Origin: Rhodanobacter sp. A1T4
Lineage (GTDB): Bacteria > Pseudomonadota > Gammaproteobacteria > Xanthomonadales > Rhodanobacteraceae
Assembly (NCBI RefSeq): GCF_014207185.1
Contig: NZ_JACHCP010000002.1
Coordinates: 1-64,000 of the forward strand
Direction: 5' to 3'
DNA: 64,000 nucleotides
In this document: one piece after another, positions 1-8,727 of the stretch
How the letters are laid out: every line of letters begins with the position of its first letter
How positions within the stretch are numbered: the stretch's first letter is position 1
Notes under the pieces: generated by a model
What the model was told of the DNA's origin: nothing
Databases searched by the model: none
Seen by the model: the letters and a program-made list of their open reading frames with translations, nothing else
Position numbers and translations under genes: made by a program

Positions 1-1000
1 GTGGTCTTGATGTTGCGTAAATCCAGTTCGACGTTCCAGCGCTGTGCGTACAATGCTTTCAAACCTTGTGCACTGACCTGAGTGGGTGACAGCACGGTGC
101 TGACCAGCACTTTGGAACCGACGCGGGCTTCGCGAAGCTGCATGGTTTCGGGCAACTCATCAAAGTCTTCCTGACTGAGCCAGTGCGGTTTGAGAACGGG
201 CTTGTTCCACACCACCACGTGATACGTGCCGATCTGTCGGCCCCGACGAAAGTCGGTATGCCGTCGGTGGTGTTGCTGGAACACGACATCGGCACCGCGC
301 GCCTGCAGCAGAGCGATCATGACGTAGGAGCAGTAATAACGATCAGCGAGCAGGATGTCGCCTTCGGTGATGTTGGGCAGCAGGGCGTGGAATAACGCGT
401 GCTCACTTCCCTCCTTTCCTGCCCCTGCGGCCCCAGCGCGGTATCCAGTACGGCGCCAGTGCCCAGGCACAGCAAGGCGACTACCCGAGCAACAGGAAAC
501 CCCAGACCAGGCTGCTGAGTGCGCGGTTGTGGATAACGCCATTGGTTGTCGGCGGTATCGGCCATCGTGATAGTCGTACCGTCCACCAGCTTCACGGCAC
601 GCCCTTGCCATCGCCAGGCGTTGGCGCCTCGGTCCATGAGCCCGTGACCTGTGTGTTGCAACAACGAATGCACCATGGTCAACGGCAGGCGCTGTCGCGC
701 CTTGCAATACGCACCCGTGGCCGTGCTGCACGGGGGTAGATCGTTGGCGATCCGCTCCACGACGTGGCGATCCATCGTCGCTTGGCACGACGCGTCCGCG
801 TTCAAGGTCTGCGCCATGAACAACGATAACGTGGTTGTCGGCGGAAACAGTCGCTCACGATGCGCGGGCAACTGCTGGTCGACGACGTCCAGCAGATCAG
901 GATCGGTCAGCGCGTTGAAGAAGTCGTAGGCGTGGATGGCCCGCGAGCGTTGCCGGATCCAGCAACGTTGCGGCCGACGCGATCGGCAATTAGTGTGCAT
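1..1000 (-). pseudogene. IS4-family transposase, frameshifted and cut by window edge
   Basis: DDE transposase of the IS4 family. The N-terminal part (from the ATG at 1000 down to about 430) reads AIHAYDFFNALTDPDLL and ends with KLVDGTTITMADT, which holds the first catalytic Asp. Below about 430 this frame degenerates. The continuation is in another frame and reads GDILLADRYYCSY (second Asp) and then YAQRWNVELDLRNIK near the edge, the Y-R-E signature of IS4 enzymes. A one-base indel near 425-435 therefore splits the gene. The remaining C-terminus and the left end of the element lie outside the window. I could not identify terminal inverted repeats or a target duplication on the right side. The start is uncertain because the frame stays open to 1075. 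Confidence 0.8.
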
Positions 1001-1221
1001 GGCGGCTGGCGGCCTTTGTGGGCCGTCTGTTTGGGTCGGACCAACAGTTTGCCCGGCCGCCAGCCACTCTTTCAAATCAACCGCTTGCCACGAATTTCAC
1101 CGGAATGGAGCGCTTAAGTAAGTGCCATTCGAACCTGACCCCGATTGCGGTGGCTGGTAGCCGTGGATTACGGCTGGCCTAATGCGAACGCCTTTTTCAG
1201 CAGCGTCCTCGTCGGTAGGGT

Positions 1222-1746
1222 CTAATCTCTACGAGCCTCCGCACGTTCCTTTAGAGAACGAAGCCATTCTTCGTGCGACGCAAGAAGCCGGTCGCGCGTG
1301 CGCGCACGCAGAAAGAAAAGAAACAAGCCGATCTGTGACTCTTCTGTAATGACGCGACAGCCGCGCGGACTCGGCTCGATGTACCAAGCGTGTGAGCCGC
1401 TCGTTCCAGCGGGCCCCTTCGCCGACCAAACGAGCATTCGATGCGGTTCGAACGTGACGATTTCAGGCTCAAAATAAAAGCCTAGCGTCTTAAATCGAAA
1501 CTTCGATTCGGGGTTCAATCGCGAGCCTCCGCGGAGCATGGAGACGTCCGAGCAATGCTTGTACCACTGCGGCCACGCAACGCAATCGACGAGCTGCGAC
1601 CAGACCGTTTCAGGAGAAGCCGCAATATCGACGATATTTTGCGCGAACACCATCGCCGACGCGGGTGCGTGCTCGGCGGGCCAAGTGATACGCGGATCTG
1701 GAGTTTGTGCGGGCTTCGTCAAAGTCTCCTCCCAACGTTGAAACAT
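1222..1746 (-). CDS. SRPBCC-family (START-like) protein
   Basis: 174-residue soluble protein of the SRPBCC/polyketide cyclase-like fold, which binds hydrophobic ligands. The typical entry is seen at residues 36-60 (FAQNIVDIAASPETVWSQL, then W..W....). It is followed by alternating strands with MLVWSAKGPAGTSGSHAWY and a basic C-terminal helix. The ligand and role are unknown. It stands alone between the IS remnant and the NmrA-type gene and is read in the same direction as the latter. Confidence 0.65.
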   Translation of the reverse strand: MFQRWEETLTKPAQTPDPRITWPAEHAPASAMVFAQNIVDIAASPETVWSQLVDCVAWPQWYKHCSDVSMLRGGSRLNPESKFRFKTLGFYFEPEIVTFEPHRMLVWSAKGPAGTSGSHAWYIEPSPRGCRVITEESQIGLFLFFLRARTRDRLLASHEEWLRSLKERAEARRD

Positions 1747-1824
1747 ATTAATGCGCGAAAGCCCGTGCTAGCTGCCGTGATGGTCATGCGCTGTCGCGCG
1801 GCAGGCCTAAAACACGACCGTCGG

Positions 1825-2691
1825 TCAGTGTTCGTCAGAGTATTTCTTTACCCAACCGGCAAATGTCAGTAGCTGCGGGTATTCTTGCCGCACTTCGGCA
1901 ATGTTCGCTTTGAAGCCCTTTTCGCGAATCCACGTGAACATATCCAAGAACTCCTTCGGCATCGCCCTCTTGGCCAAAAAGGCGGGAATCGGCGCCACCC
2001 AGGGCTTGCGCCCAGTGACGGTCTTGAAGGTCTTGATTATGTCGCCGATGCTCAACTCGTCCCCGGCGAGCGGGATAACGCGCCCGGCGTAGCGCTCTGG
2101 CTCTTCGAGCGCGCGCGCGGCAAACCAACCGATGTCGTAGGTCGCCACGAATTGGACGGGGAGTGAAACTCCAAAGTTCGCTCTGAATATTCCGAGGAAC
2201 ATTCCGCGCTGCATCGCTGGGACGCCAAACGCATCCATGAACCCGACCGGACGCAGAATCGTCGCCGGGAGTTTTAGATCACGGATGTGTTGCTCAATCG
2301 CCCATTTGCTCTCGTAGTGGCCGAGGCCGCTGTTCCGTTCGACCCCCTCCGCCGACGAGTAGACGAGATGTGGGCTGCCCGATGCCTTCACCGCATCGGC
2401 AAACCGCTTCCCGTGTAGCTCCTCCGCCGCGGTTCCACCCTTTTCCGTCCATTGCTGCACCGAAAACGCAGCGGAGACGCCTGCCAACGCTGTCCTAAGC
2501 GAAGCCACGTCGTCGAAGTCACCCTTGACCAGCTCCACGCCACGCGCGGCCAGGCTCTTGGCCTTCGGCGATTCCAAGTTCCGCGTCAGAACCCTCACTC
2601 GAACCTTTTTCGCCGCCAACAAATGAGTGACAGTCGCACCGCCCTGACTGCCGGTTCCACCAGTAACAAGCACCACGTTTTCATTAGACAT
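1825..2691 (-). CDS. NmrA-family NAD(P)-binding protein
   Basis: About 288 residues with an atypical short-chain dehydrogenase (NmrA/HSCARG) fold. The dinucleotide-binding motif VTGGTGSQGG is at the very N-terminus, followed by VRVLTRNLESPKAKSL and GVELVKGDFDD, typical of NmrA proteins. Such proteins sense NAD(P) redox state or act as quinone or redox reductases; the substrate here is unknown. I chose the ATG at 2691 over the one at 2700 because AAGG lies about 10 nt upstream of 2691 and is too close to 2700. Directly upstream are the remains of a second NmrA-like gene (3093-3182) and an ABM-like gene. Confidence 0.8.
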   Translation of the reverse strand: MSNENVVLVTGGTGSQGGATVTHLLAAKKVRVRVLTRNLESPKAKSLAARGVELVKGDFDDVASLRTALAGVSAAFSVQQWTEKGGTAAEELHGKRFADAVKASGSPHLVYSSAEGVERNSGLGHYESKWAIEQHIRDLKLPATILRPVGFMDAFGVPAMQRGMFLGIFRANFGVSLPVQFVATYDIGWFAARALEEPERYAGRVIPLAGDELSIGDIIKTFKTVTGRKPWVAPIPAFLAKRAMPKEFLDMFTWIREKGFKANIAEVRQEYPQLLTFAGWVKKYSDEH

Positions 2692-2787
2692 AGTTTTCAT
2701 ACCTTCTTGCGTGTGCCGGGGAAGGCGTGCCGGAATACCGCCAGAGATCTCCGATCAGAAGACTGAAGACAGTGACCGAGCAGGCGC

Positions 2788-3096
2788 CTACCCATACGAA
2801 TCTCCACTGGTCGCCACGAGCGACATGCCCACTTGGTCTGGCTTTACGACAGGGTCGCTCGCTAACAATTCCGATTGAAACGTCTTGAACGATGGAAGGC
2901 CGGTGATGACTGCAGACGGATCGTCTTGAGAGGTCACCAGGTGAAGAAAGGTTTGCCCGTCCTCTTCAAGGAATACCCGATAGGAAAGGCCTGGCACCGA
3001 AGCCGCCGTCAGCGCTGCGATGAGCTCATCGAGGTTTTGCCTGTTCTGCGCAACGTAGTCAGGCTTCACCGTGTATCGATGGCGTATGATTTTCAT
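2788..3096 (-). CDS. Small ABM-like (dimeric alpha/beta barrel) protein
   Basis: 102 residues beginning KIIRHRYTVKPDYVAQN. The pattern (a strand with HRYTVKPDY, a helix, SYRVFLEEDGQTFLHLVTS, then FKTFQSELL) resembles the antibiotic biosynthesis monooxygenase fold of small dimeric enzymes. Function is not assigned. The ATG at 3096 overlaps the stop of a 29-codon reading frame (ATGA), so translation is probably coupled to it. The frame is open further upstream to 3249, but that part carries no family signal. Confidence 0.55.
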   Translation of the reverse strand: MKIIRHRYTVKPDYVAQNRQNLDELIAALTAASVPGLSYRVFLEEDGQTFLHLVTSQDDPSAVITGLPSFKTFQSELLASDPVVKPDQVGMSLVATSGDSYG

Positions 3097-3182
3097 TGGG
3101 TCGTCTCGCCATTTAGGCTGGGGATGGCGAGCGAGGCAACCGAGCCGACGTTGCCGGTGGCGCCCGCGAGTAAAACACTCAT
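3093..3182 (-). pseudogene. N-terminal remnant of an NmrA-like NAD(P)-binding gene
   Basis: A 29-codon frame begins SVLLAGATGNVGSVAS, the Rossmann-fold glycine motif of NmrA-like proteins. After only eleven more residues it ends at a TGA that overlaps the ATG of the ABM-like gene. The body of the enzyme (about 250 residues) is missing, which points to an internal deletion that joined the first codons to the next gene. It may now serve only as a short leader for translational coupling. Confidence 0.55.
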
Positions 3183-3424
3183 GTTTTTCTCCGATGTTGT
3201 TGAGAATCAGCCGGGTTGGCCCTGCGCCTAGAAGTGAACGGCGCGGCAAAGTTGCGTACTATCAAGTAACCGCCTGAGGCGAGCGGCAGCCTGCCGCTGA
3301 GCTCGCGGCTCTGCCACCGAGTCTTGCGACTTGGTAAATCACCTTGACTAAAGAAGGTAAAGTACTTTGACGATATGGTCAAGAGTCTTTACTAATTATT
3401 CTCGCTCGGACGACGTAAGCGCTT

Positions 3425-3880
3425 GTGAGTAACTCAATGGAAAAAAAGGAAGACGACATCCCACCGGCCCTGGGTCGCGCCGTCCGCGCCATGAGCGGCA
3501 CCATGATGGCCAAGGTTGCTAGTCGCGGGTTCAACGGCATGACGCCCGCCTTCGCGAGCCTCATGCCACTGCTGGATGCGACCGGCGCCCGTCCCAGCAC
3601 CCTGGCGCAGCGAGCCGGAATCACCAAACAGGCGATGAGTCAGCTGGTTCGGGAACTGGAGGCACGCGGCTATGTCGAGCAGGCGCCCGACTCCACCGAC
3701 ACACGCGCCAAGATCGTGCGCCTGACGAAGCGCGGGGTTGCCTTACACGCGGCGTGTGCGGAGGTGAGACAGGAACTGCACTCCATTGCTATCGCGAAGC
3801 TTGGCAAATCGAGAGTATCGCGGTTGCGGCGGGATCTCATGGAGCTTGCCGCCGCTCTTGAGGAAACGCGCACGCCCTGA
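3425..3880 (+). CDS. MarR-family transcriptional regulator
   Basis: 151 residues with a winged-helix MarR core. LDATGARPSTLAQRAGITKQAMSQLVRELEARGYVEQ is the recognition region (residues about 55-95), followed by the wing DSTDTRAKIVRLTKRG. It probably represses the divergent NmrA/ABM-like genes, as is usual for MarR with redox enzymes. The upstream gap holds CTTGAC (3343) and GTCAAG (3382) as an inverted pair, a possible operator. The start is GTG at 3425 or ATG at 3437. Confidence 0.8.
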   Translation: MSNSMEKKEDDIPPALGRAVRAMSGTMMAKVASRGFNGMTPAFASLMPLLDATGARPSTLAQRAGITKQAMSQLVRELEARGYVEQAPDSTDTRAKIVRLTKRGVALHAACAEVRQELHSIAIAKLGKSRVSRLRRDLMELAAALEETRTP

Positions 3881-3911
3881 AAACGTGAACCCGCCCCGCA
3901 CAAGGGATAGC

Positions 3912-3975
3912 GAAACCGGAGTCAGAGTCGAGTTTCCAACATCGCTCTCAAAGAACGCCACTCTGACTTCCGTTT
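3912..3975. repeat. Dispersed hairpin repeat, family 1, copy a
   Basis: GTCAGAGT (3921-3928) pairs with ACTCTGAC (3960-3967). The interior TCGAGTTTCCAACATCG and CTCAAAGAA recurs at five other intergenic sites of this window. It lies just after the MarR gene. Confidence 0.7.
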
Positions 3976-4050
3976 TGCCAGACAAATGAACTGGCCAGCT
4001 TTGCCATTCATCTGACCAATGGGCAGTTCATCGCCAAAGGCCAGTCATCG

Positions 4051-4398
4051 CTACAAAAAGCGGACCGTTACAGTAACCACAATGAGAGCCGAGAAGACCA
4101 GCGCCGGGGCGAGATGCCCGAACGGCTCGCGGTTACGTAGCAGCGTGAAGAGCGCGCCCAGCATGATCGCACCGGTCAGCGTGAGGCCGAAGACTCGGGT
4201 TTGTTGTCCGAGAAGAAGTGCCGCACTGAGCAACTCGAGAGCGCCACAGAGCCACTGAAACCATGCCGGATAACCCCAGCGTGCGAAGTCTCGCTTCACC
4301 GCGCCGGGTCTTGCGAGATTGACCACCCCGGCAACCGCGAACAGAGCCGCTACGATCATCGCGAGGATCGATTCGAAAGACGCACTGTTCCACGCCAT
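4051..4398 (-). CDS. DoxX-like small membrane protein
   Basis: About 115 residues with four predicted membrane segments: ILAMIVAALFAVAGVVNLA, WFQWLCGALELLSAALLLG, LTLTGAIMLGALFTLL and LVFSALIVVTVTVRFL. The order and the loop RWGYPAWFQW match the DoxX/DoxD-like family; the physiological role is unclear. A GGAG lies 7 nt upstream of the ATG at 4398. An alternative ATG at 4404 overlaps the stop of the upstream dehydrogenase (ATGA). Either way the two genes form an operon. Confidence 0.7.
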   Translation of the reverse strand: MAWNSASFESILAMIVAALFAVAGVVNLARPGAVKRDFARWGYPAWFQWLCGALELLSAALLLGQQTRVFGLTLTGAIMLGALFTLLRNREPFGHLAPALVFSALIVVTVTVRFL

Positions 4399-4400
4399 CG

Positions 4401-5324
4401 TCATGCTCCGTTGATTTGTTGAAAGTGGTTTGATGCCAAGAGGTCCACGATCAGACCAGGGCCATGGGGTTTCCACGCAAGAACTCCGCGGGCATGCTGG
4501 CCGCTTACTGTCTGGTCGAGCGCCAGTGCGTCAGCGAACGGTCCAAGCGATTGGCGCGCATCATCGAGCGGCCAGGGTTCGACGCGATCGGCGCCGATCG
4601 AAGCCCGAATCGCTTCACCCATGTCGGCAACGGCAACGGCATCTTCGGCGACCACATTGAAGATCTGTCCCGTAACTCGACTGTCCCCGCTTGCCGCCCG
4701 CTCCACCGCGCTCAGGTAAGCCGCGGCGAGATCATCGACGTGAACAGCGGGCCAGTGGTTACGACCATCACCGACGACTCTCACACTACCGGTCTGACGA
4801 GCCATGCCGGCAAACATGCCGAAGACACCGCCACCGTAGCCGTGCACCATCGCCGGCCTGAGGACGACCGCGGCTATTGAGCGCCGTGCTGCTAGCGCCA
4901 GCACCTCTTGCTCCACGGCGGGCCGCCAGGCGATGAGTGGTGTCGGATTTAGCGCCGACGCTTCCGTGGCGGGTTTCCCCTCCGTATCACCATAGACCCA
5001 GATGCCTGACGTATAGACAAACGCCGCACCGGGATGCAGATGCGAAAGCATCGCTACAGCCGCAGCCTGATCAGCAATCGCGGCGGAAGCATCGTTGGTC
5101 GACGCGGCGTGCACCACGCCATCAGCGGCGCCGGCCGTCGCAGCGAAAGACTGTGGCTCACGCAGGTCGCCGATGTGCAGTGTCACACCGAGACGTGCCA
5201 GCGCGCTGGCCGCTGCCGATCCGTCCTGGCGCACCAGCGCCGTCACCTGATGGCCGAGATTGATGGCCTTGCGCGCGACCGCCTGCCCGATGAAGCCAGT
5301 AGCACCTGTAATGAATAGTTTCAA
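4401..5324 (-). CDS. NAD-dependent epimerase/dehydratase-type SDR
   Basis: About 307 residues of an extended SDR. FITGATGFIGQAVARKA is the N-terminal cofactor motif, followed by the acidic/aspartate pattern GVTLHIGDLREPQSF and FVYTSGIWVYG. The active-site Tyr context differs from canonical YxxxK, so it may be an atypical SDR. The best start is TTG at 5324, with GGAG about 5 nt upstream. The frame is open to 5396, but that would run through the regulatory region shared with tetR. It is first in an operon with the DoxX-like gene and divergent from a TetR repressor. Confidence 0.75.
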   Translation of the reverse strand: MKLFITGATGFIGQAVARKAINLGHQVTALVRQDGSAAASALARLGVTLHIGDLREPQSFAATAGAADGVVHAASTNDASAAIADQAAAVAMLSHLHPGAAFVYTSGIWVYGDTEGKPATEASALNPTPLIAWRPAVEQEVLALAARRSIAAVVLRPAMVHGYGGGVFGMFAGMARQTGSVRVVGDGRNHWPAVHVDDLAAAYLSAVERAASGDSRVTGQIFNVVAEDAVAVADMGEAIRASIGADRVEPWPLDDARQSLGPFADALALDQTVSGQHARGVLAWKPHGPGLIVDLLASNHFQQINGA

Positions 5325-5369
5325 AGCGTTCTCCAATGATTGGCTGTGACGCCGACAAGCCTCACAGAC

Positions 5370-5415
5370 GAGACTTATTGGTCTCGTTACGACCAATCTA
5401 AACGAGACTGGTCAG
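5370..5415. promoter_or_regulatory. Probable TetR operator region
   Basis: The gap between the divergent SDR and tetR genes holds the inverted repeat ATTGGTC (5377-5383) / GACCAAT (5391-5397), and a GAGAC/GTCTC pair (5370-5374, 5381-5385). A further ACGAGACTGGTC element follows. Position and symmetry suit a TetR-type repressor controlling both directions. No binding data. Confidence 0.5.
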
Positions 5416-5452
5416 TCTTGTCAACAATTCGACGATCTGCTATTTATCTCGC

Positions 5453-6058
5453 ATGGACACTCCTTCTCTCCCCGACCTGAGTCCGCTGCAACGCCGTAAG
5501 CGGTTCGCCATCCTCGACGGCGCGAAAACCGTTTTCTTACGCGAGGGTTTTGCCTTGGCAACGATGGACGATGTCGCCTCGGCCGCTGGCGTCGGCAAAC
5601 AGACGGTCTACCGCCACTTCAAGTCGAAGGAGGCGCTCTTCGTCGGTCTGGTCAGCGAGATGTGCGCTCAAGTGGGCGCGCTGCTTGCCAGCACTCAGGG
5701 CGAGCAAACCGATGGCGCACCCGAGGTCGAGTTGCGCGAATTGGGATGGATGCTGGCACGAAGCCTTATTACGCCGGATTATCTGCGGCTTTATCGGGCC
5801 ATCGTTGCTGAGGCCGAGCGTCTTCCGAAACTTGGCCAAGTGTTTTACGAGAATGGTGCAAAGGTCGTGCGTGCCTACTCCGCACAAATTTTGCGAAAGC
5901 GATTCGACGAATCAACGGCTGCATTGCGGGCAGCGACATTCATTAATTTGGTGCTGGGCGACGCGTATCTGGAACTGTCAATTGGCTTCACGGTGCCCGA
6001 TGTTGAAGCACGCTTTGCGCTGCAGATTGACGAGGCGGTGGCGGCTGCACTTCGCTAA
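5453..6058 (+). CDS. TetR-family transcriptional regulator
   Basis: 201 residues. The N-terminal TetR helix-turn-helix is clear at about residues 15-62: ILDGAKTVFLREGFALATMDDVASAAGVGKQTVYRHF. The C-terminal ligand domain contains RLYRAIVAEAERLPKLG, like the AefR/TetR_C type. It is divergent from the SDR-DoxX operon, with an inverted repeat between, so it probably represses that operon and itself. The ligand is unknown. Confidence 0.85.
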   Translation: MDTPSLPDLSPLQRRKRFAILDGAKTVFLREGFALATMDDVASAAGVGKQTVYRHFKSKEALFVGLVSEMCAQVGALLASTQGEQTDGAPEVELRELGWMLARSLITPDYLRLYRAIVAEAERLPKLGQVFYENGAKVVRAYSAQILRKRFDESTAALRAATFINLVLGDAYLELSIGFTVPDVEARFALQIDEAVAAALR

Positions 6059-6164
6059 TTAGCGCCGCATAGGGTGTCGAGCCGCTGTCTGTGGAGCGCA
6101 ACTGCGCGTTGGCGAGGAAGTGCCGTTTGGCTGCTGGCTGTGGTCCGTTTCACTGGCGAATGCT

Positions 6165-6232
6165 GTTCGAAACCGAGGGCAGAGTCGATTTTCCACCATC
6201 GCCCTCAAAGAACTCCACTCTGCCCCCTGTTT
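6165..6232. repeat. Dispersed hairpin repeat, family 1, copy b
   Basis: GGCAGAGT (6178-6185) pairs with ACTCTGCC (6217-6224), with the shared interior TTTCCACCATCGCCCTCAAA. It sits between tetR and the next minus-strand gene. Confidence 0.7.
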
Positions 6233-6235
6233 CCT

Positions 6236-6667
6236 TTACAAGCGGCCACCTTTTCCATCGGTCCGCCAGGCGGCACTCTTTGAAGCTGCGTAGATCATCA
6301 TGAAGACGCCGAAGGCGATCAGTCCGGCGCTAGAAGCCGCTGAGTACCACCCTCCTTCCACGCCGTTTATTGAGTAAGTCAGACGCCACTTCTTCTTATC
6401 GACTCGTGTGCCCACCGGTAGCCGCTTCGGCAAAGAGTACTCAGCAGGCTCCGCTACAAATGTCTCGAAAACGCCCCCATCCTTTACCAAAACGTAGGTA
6501 CTGGAGCACCGAGCTTGGTGCCCGTTTAGGCAAATCGACTTGGACGATACGATCGTCCCCTGTGCAGTGAACGAGGCACGCCTGTAGGTATTCATTGTCC
6601 CGATCAGACCCAAAACAAACCCGATTACCAGCACCATTCGATACACGCCAGGGTTATTCACATCCAT
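6236..6667 (-). CDS. Two-TM membrane protein of unknown function
   Basis: 143 residues. The first membrane segment is near the N-terminus (MVLVIGFVLGLIGTM). A soluble middle of about 80 residues contains a Cys pair (SICLNGHQARCSSTYV), and a second segment follows (AASSAGLIAFGVFMMIYAA). The layout resembles DUF3592-type proteins, in which an extracytoplasmic beta domain lies between two helices, but I am not sure of that family. It is flanked on both sides by family 1 hairpin repeats. Confidence 0.55.
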   Translation of the reverse strand: MDVNNPGVYRMVLVIGFVLGLIGTMNTYRRASFTAQGTIVSSKSICLNGHQARCSSTYVLVKDGGVFETFVAEPAEYSLPKRLPVGTRVDKKKWRLTYSINGVEGGWYSAASSAGLIAFGVFMMIYAASKSAAWRTDGKGGRL

Positions 6668-6690
6668 AAAAGCAGCCTCTCAGATCTGGC

Positions 6691-6767
6691 AAACCGGGGT
6701 CAGAGTCGACTTTCCAAGGTAGCGACCTCAAAAAGCACACTCTGACCCCTGTGTCCCCGTTTTTTCA
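6691..6767. repeat. Dispersed hairpin repeat, family 1, copy c
   Basis: The best preserved arms in the window: GGGGTCAGAGT (6696-6706) is perfectly complementary to ACTCTGACCCC (6739-6749). The interior resembles the other copies. It lies between the convergent or tandem ends of the two-TM gene and hxlR. Confidence 0.75.
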
Positions 6768-6775
6768 GGATTCTG

Positions 6776-7138
6776 CTAGGGCAACATCTCGCGCTTGGCG
6801 AAGATGCCTGCCATTTCCTCCATGTTCTCGGTTCCCCAGGTGCACAGCGGAATGATCGCGTCAGCCAGGCTGCGACCGAGCGAGGTCAATGCGTAGTCCA
6901 CGCGCGGTGGCACCTCCTTGTAGTCGGTCCGGGCCAGCACATTATCGGCCTGTAGGTCCTTCAATGTCTGGATCAACACCTTGTCGCTGACGCCCGGGAT
7001 CAGGCGCTTGAGCTCGCCGTAGCGCTTCGGGCCGTCACGCAGGAAAAACAGGACCAGCGGTTTCCACTTGCCCGCGATGATGCGGAGCGTGGCGTTGAGC
7101 CCGCAGCCGGGATCGCAGGTTTCAGAAGACGTCGTCAT
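6776..7138 (-). CDS. HxlR-family transcriptional regulator
   Basis: 120 residues, the usual HxlR length. The characteristic N-terminal Cys motif (CDPGCGLNATLRIIAGKW) is followed by the winged helix RYGELKRLIPGVSDKVLIQTL and YALTSLGRSL. HxlR proteins often respond to aldehydes or electrophiles through the Cys residue. It is divergent from an SDR gene, which is the likely target. Confidence 0.85.
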   Translation of the reverse strand: MTTSSETCDPGCGLNATLRIIAGKWKPLVLFFLRDGPKRYGELKRLIPGVSDKVLIQTLKDLQADNVLARTDYKEVPPRVDYALTSLGRSLADAIIPLCTWGTENMEEMAGIFAKREMLP

Positions 7139-7143
7139 TATTT

Positions 7144-7196
7144 GATACTTACCAAAAGGTGCATACTTGCCCTTAGGTTATCAGTCCGCATACTTG
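7144..7196. promoter_or_regulatory. Repeated TACTT operator in hxlR-SDR gap
   Basis: GCATACTTG occurs twice (7161-7169 and 7188-7196), and GATACTTAC occurs at 7144-7152, all within the divergent promoter region. Direct repeats about 27 bp apart suit HxlR binding. This is inference from position. Confidence 0.45.
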
Positions 7197-7250
7197 TCCT
7201 CAAGCAAGCAGTTCCCTGCTTCCGTACAACTCCAAACAAGGATGCACGTC

Positions 7251-7985
7251 ATGAACAGACTGAATGGAAAGACCGCCGTGATCACCGGTGGCGCTACCGG
7301 CATCGGCCGCGCCGCAGCAAAGCGCTTCATCGAGGAAGGCGCGTTCGTCTTCATCTTCGGCCGCCGGCAGGAAGCGCTCGACGCCGCTGTGGCCGACCTC
7401 GGACCTAATGCCCGCGCGGTGAAGGGCTCGGTCTCCGATCTGGGCGACCTCGACCGACTCTACGCGGCAGTGAAGGCCGAACGCGGAACCCTCGACATCG
7501 TCTTCGCCAATGCCGGTGCGGGAAGCCAGCTTGCGCTCGGCAAGATCACCGCCGAGCACATCGACGAAACCTTCGACACCAACGTGAAGGGTACGATCTT
7601 CACGGTCCAGAAGGCGCTGCCGTTGATGGGCCAAGGCGGTTCGATCATCCTGACCGGATCGAGCGCCGGCACCACGGGCGCGCCGGGAATGAGCGCCTAC
7701 AGCGCGAGCAAGGCAGCCGTGCGCAACCTCGCGCGGACCTGGGCGGAGGACCTGAAAGGCAGCGGCATCCGGGTCAACGTGCTGTCGCCCGGGGCGACGG
7801 CGACCGAACTCGCGAAGGAAGCGCTGGGCGAGGAAGGCCAGAAGGTCTACGCCTCGATGACTCCGCTTCAGCGCATGGCCGATCCAGCGGAGATCGGAGC
7901 GGTGGCCGCCTTTCTCGCGTCGTCGGACAGCAGCTTCATGACCGCCAGCGAGGTCGCCGTCGACGGCGGCCTGGCGCAACTCTGA
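7251..7985 (+). CDS. SDR-family oxidoreductase
   Basis: 244 residues of a classical short-chain dehydrogenase/reductase. TGGATGIGRAAA (cofactor), NAGAGSQ, ILTGSSAG and the catalytic YSASKAA are in the expected order, and the C-terminus is DGGLAQL. AAGGA lies 8 nt before the ATG at 7251; the frame is open further up to 7167 through the operator repeats, so that part is unlikely to be coding. It is controlled presumably by the divergent HxlR protein. The substrate is unknown. Confidence 0.88.
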   Translation: MNRLNGKTAVITGGATGIGRAAAKRFIEEGAFVFIFGRRQEALDAAVADLGPNARAVKGSVSDLGDLDRLYAAVKAERGTLDIVFANAGAGSQLALGKITAEHIDETFDTNVKGTIFTVQKALPLMGQGGSIILTGSSAGTTGAPGMSAYSASKAAVRNLARTWAEDLKGSGIRVNVLSPGATATELAKEALGEEGQKVYASMTPLQRMADPAEIGAVAAFLASSDSSFMTASEVAVDGGLAQL

Positions 7986-8220
7986 CGTGTTAAGCCCAGG
8001 CGCTCCATGCGATTCGGAGCGTCGTAGGGCTCAGTAAAATAAGCGGAAAGACTTTCACTCCGTTCACGCCGTACGTCATACGGTACGTGAGCCCGGCAGA
8101 CTTCTATCCAAGATTAATCTGCCGGCCCTCCAGTCCCAACCTTTCAGCGAATCTCGATGCCGGTAGGGCTCCGAAAGGGGGCTTTGCGACTCTCTACTCA
8201 AAGCGGACCAAGGAAACACG

Positions 8221-8634
8221 ATGGCGAAGAAAACCTTCCACGGCTCGTGTCACTGCGGTGCGGTCGCCTTTGAGGCCAAGATTGACTTCGATGAAGGAAC
8301 GACGCGCTGCAATTGCTCGATTTGCACCAAGTCGCGTTTTTGGTTCGCGATCGTGGGGCCTGAAGATTTTAAAGTCGAAAAGGGCGAAGACCAGCTGTCC
8401 GATTACACGTGGATTCCGCCCGGCAAATCCGAGGCCCACCTTCACTATCGCTTCTGCAAGACCTGCGGTGTCCGCACCTTCGCAGAAGGAAACGGAGGTA
8501 CGTTCTACGCCGTGGCTATCGCCACGCTGGACGGTATCGAGCAAGACGCCGACCAACTCGTCAAATCGTTGAAATATAACGACGGCCGTCACGACGACCT
8601 TAAGCATGCGCCGGCCGACACGCGCCTCCTTTGA
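8221..8634 (+). CDS. GFA-family (CENP-V/GFA domain) zinc protein
   Basis: 137 residues. The GFA zinc sites are complete: CHC (residues 10-12), CNCSIC, and CKTCG in the C-terminal half, spanning GSCHCGAV to FCKTCGVRTF. The family includes glutathione-dependent formaldehyde-activating enzymes, but most members have no proven reaction. A second, distant GFA protein is carried in the cassette array at 26695-27114. Confidence 0.85.
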   Translation: MAKKTFHGSCHCGAVAFEAKIDFDEGTTRCNCSICTKSRFWFAIVGPEDFKVEKGEDQLSDYTWIPPGKSEAHLHYRFCKTCGVRTFAEGNGGTFYAVAIATLDGIEQDADQLVKSLKYNDGRHDDLKHAPADTRLL

Positions 8635-8727
8635 ACTGGGTTGAACGCGTACGTGCGATGCGCGGAACCAACAGTGAAAGCAATGAAGTCGATCGGACAC
8701 GATCCGATCCGAGGAATGGAGAAGTTT

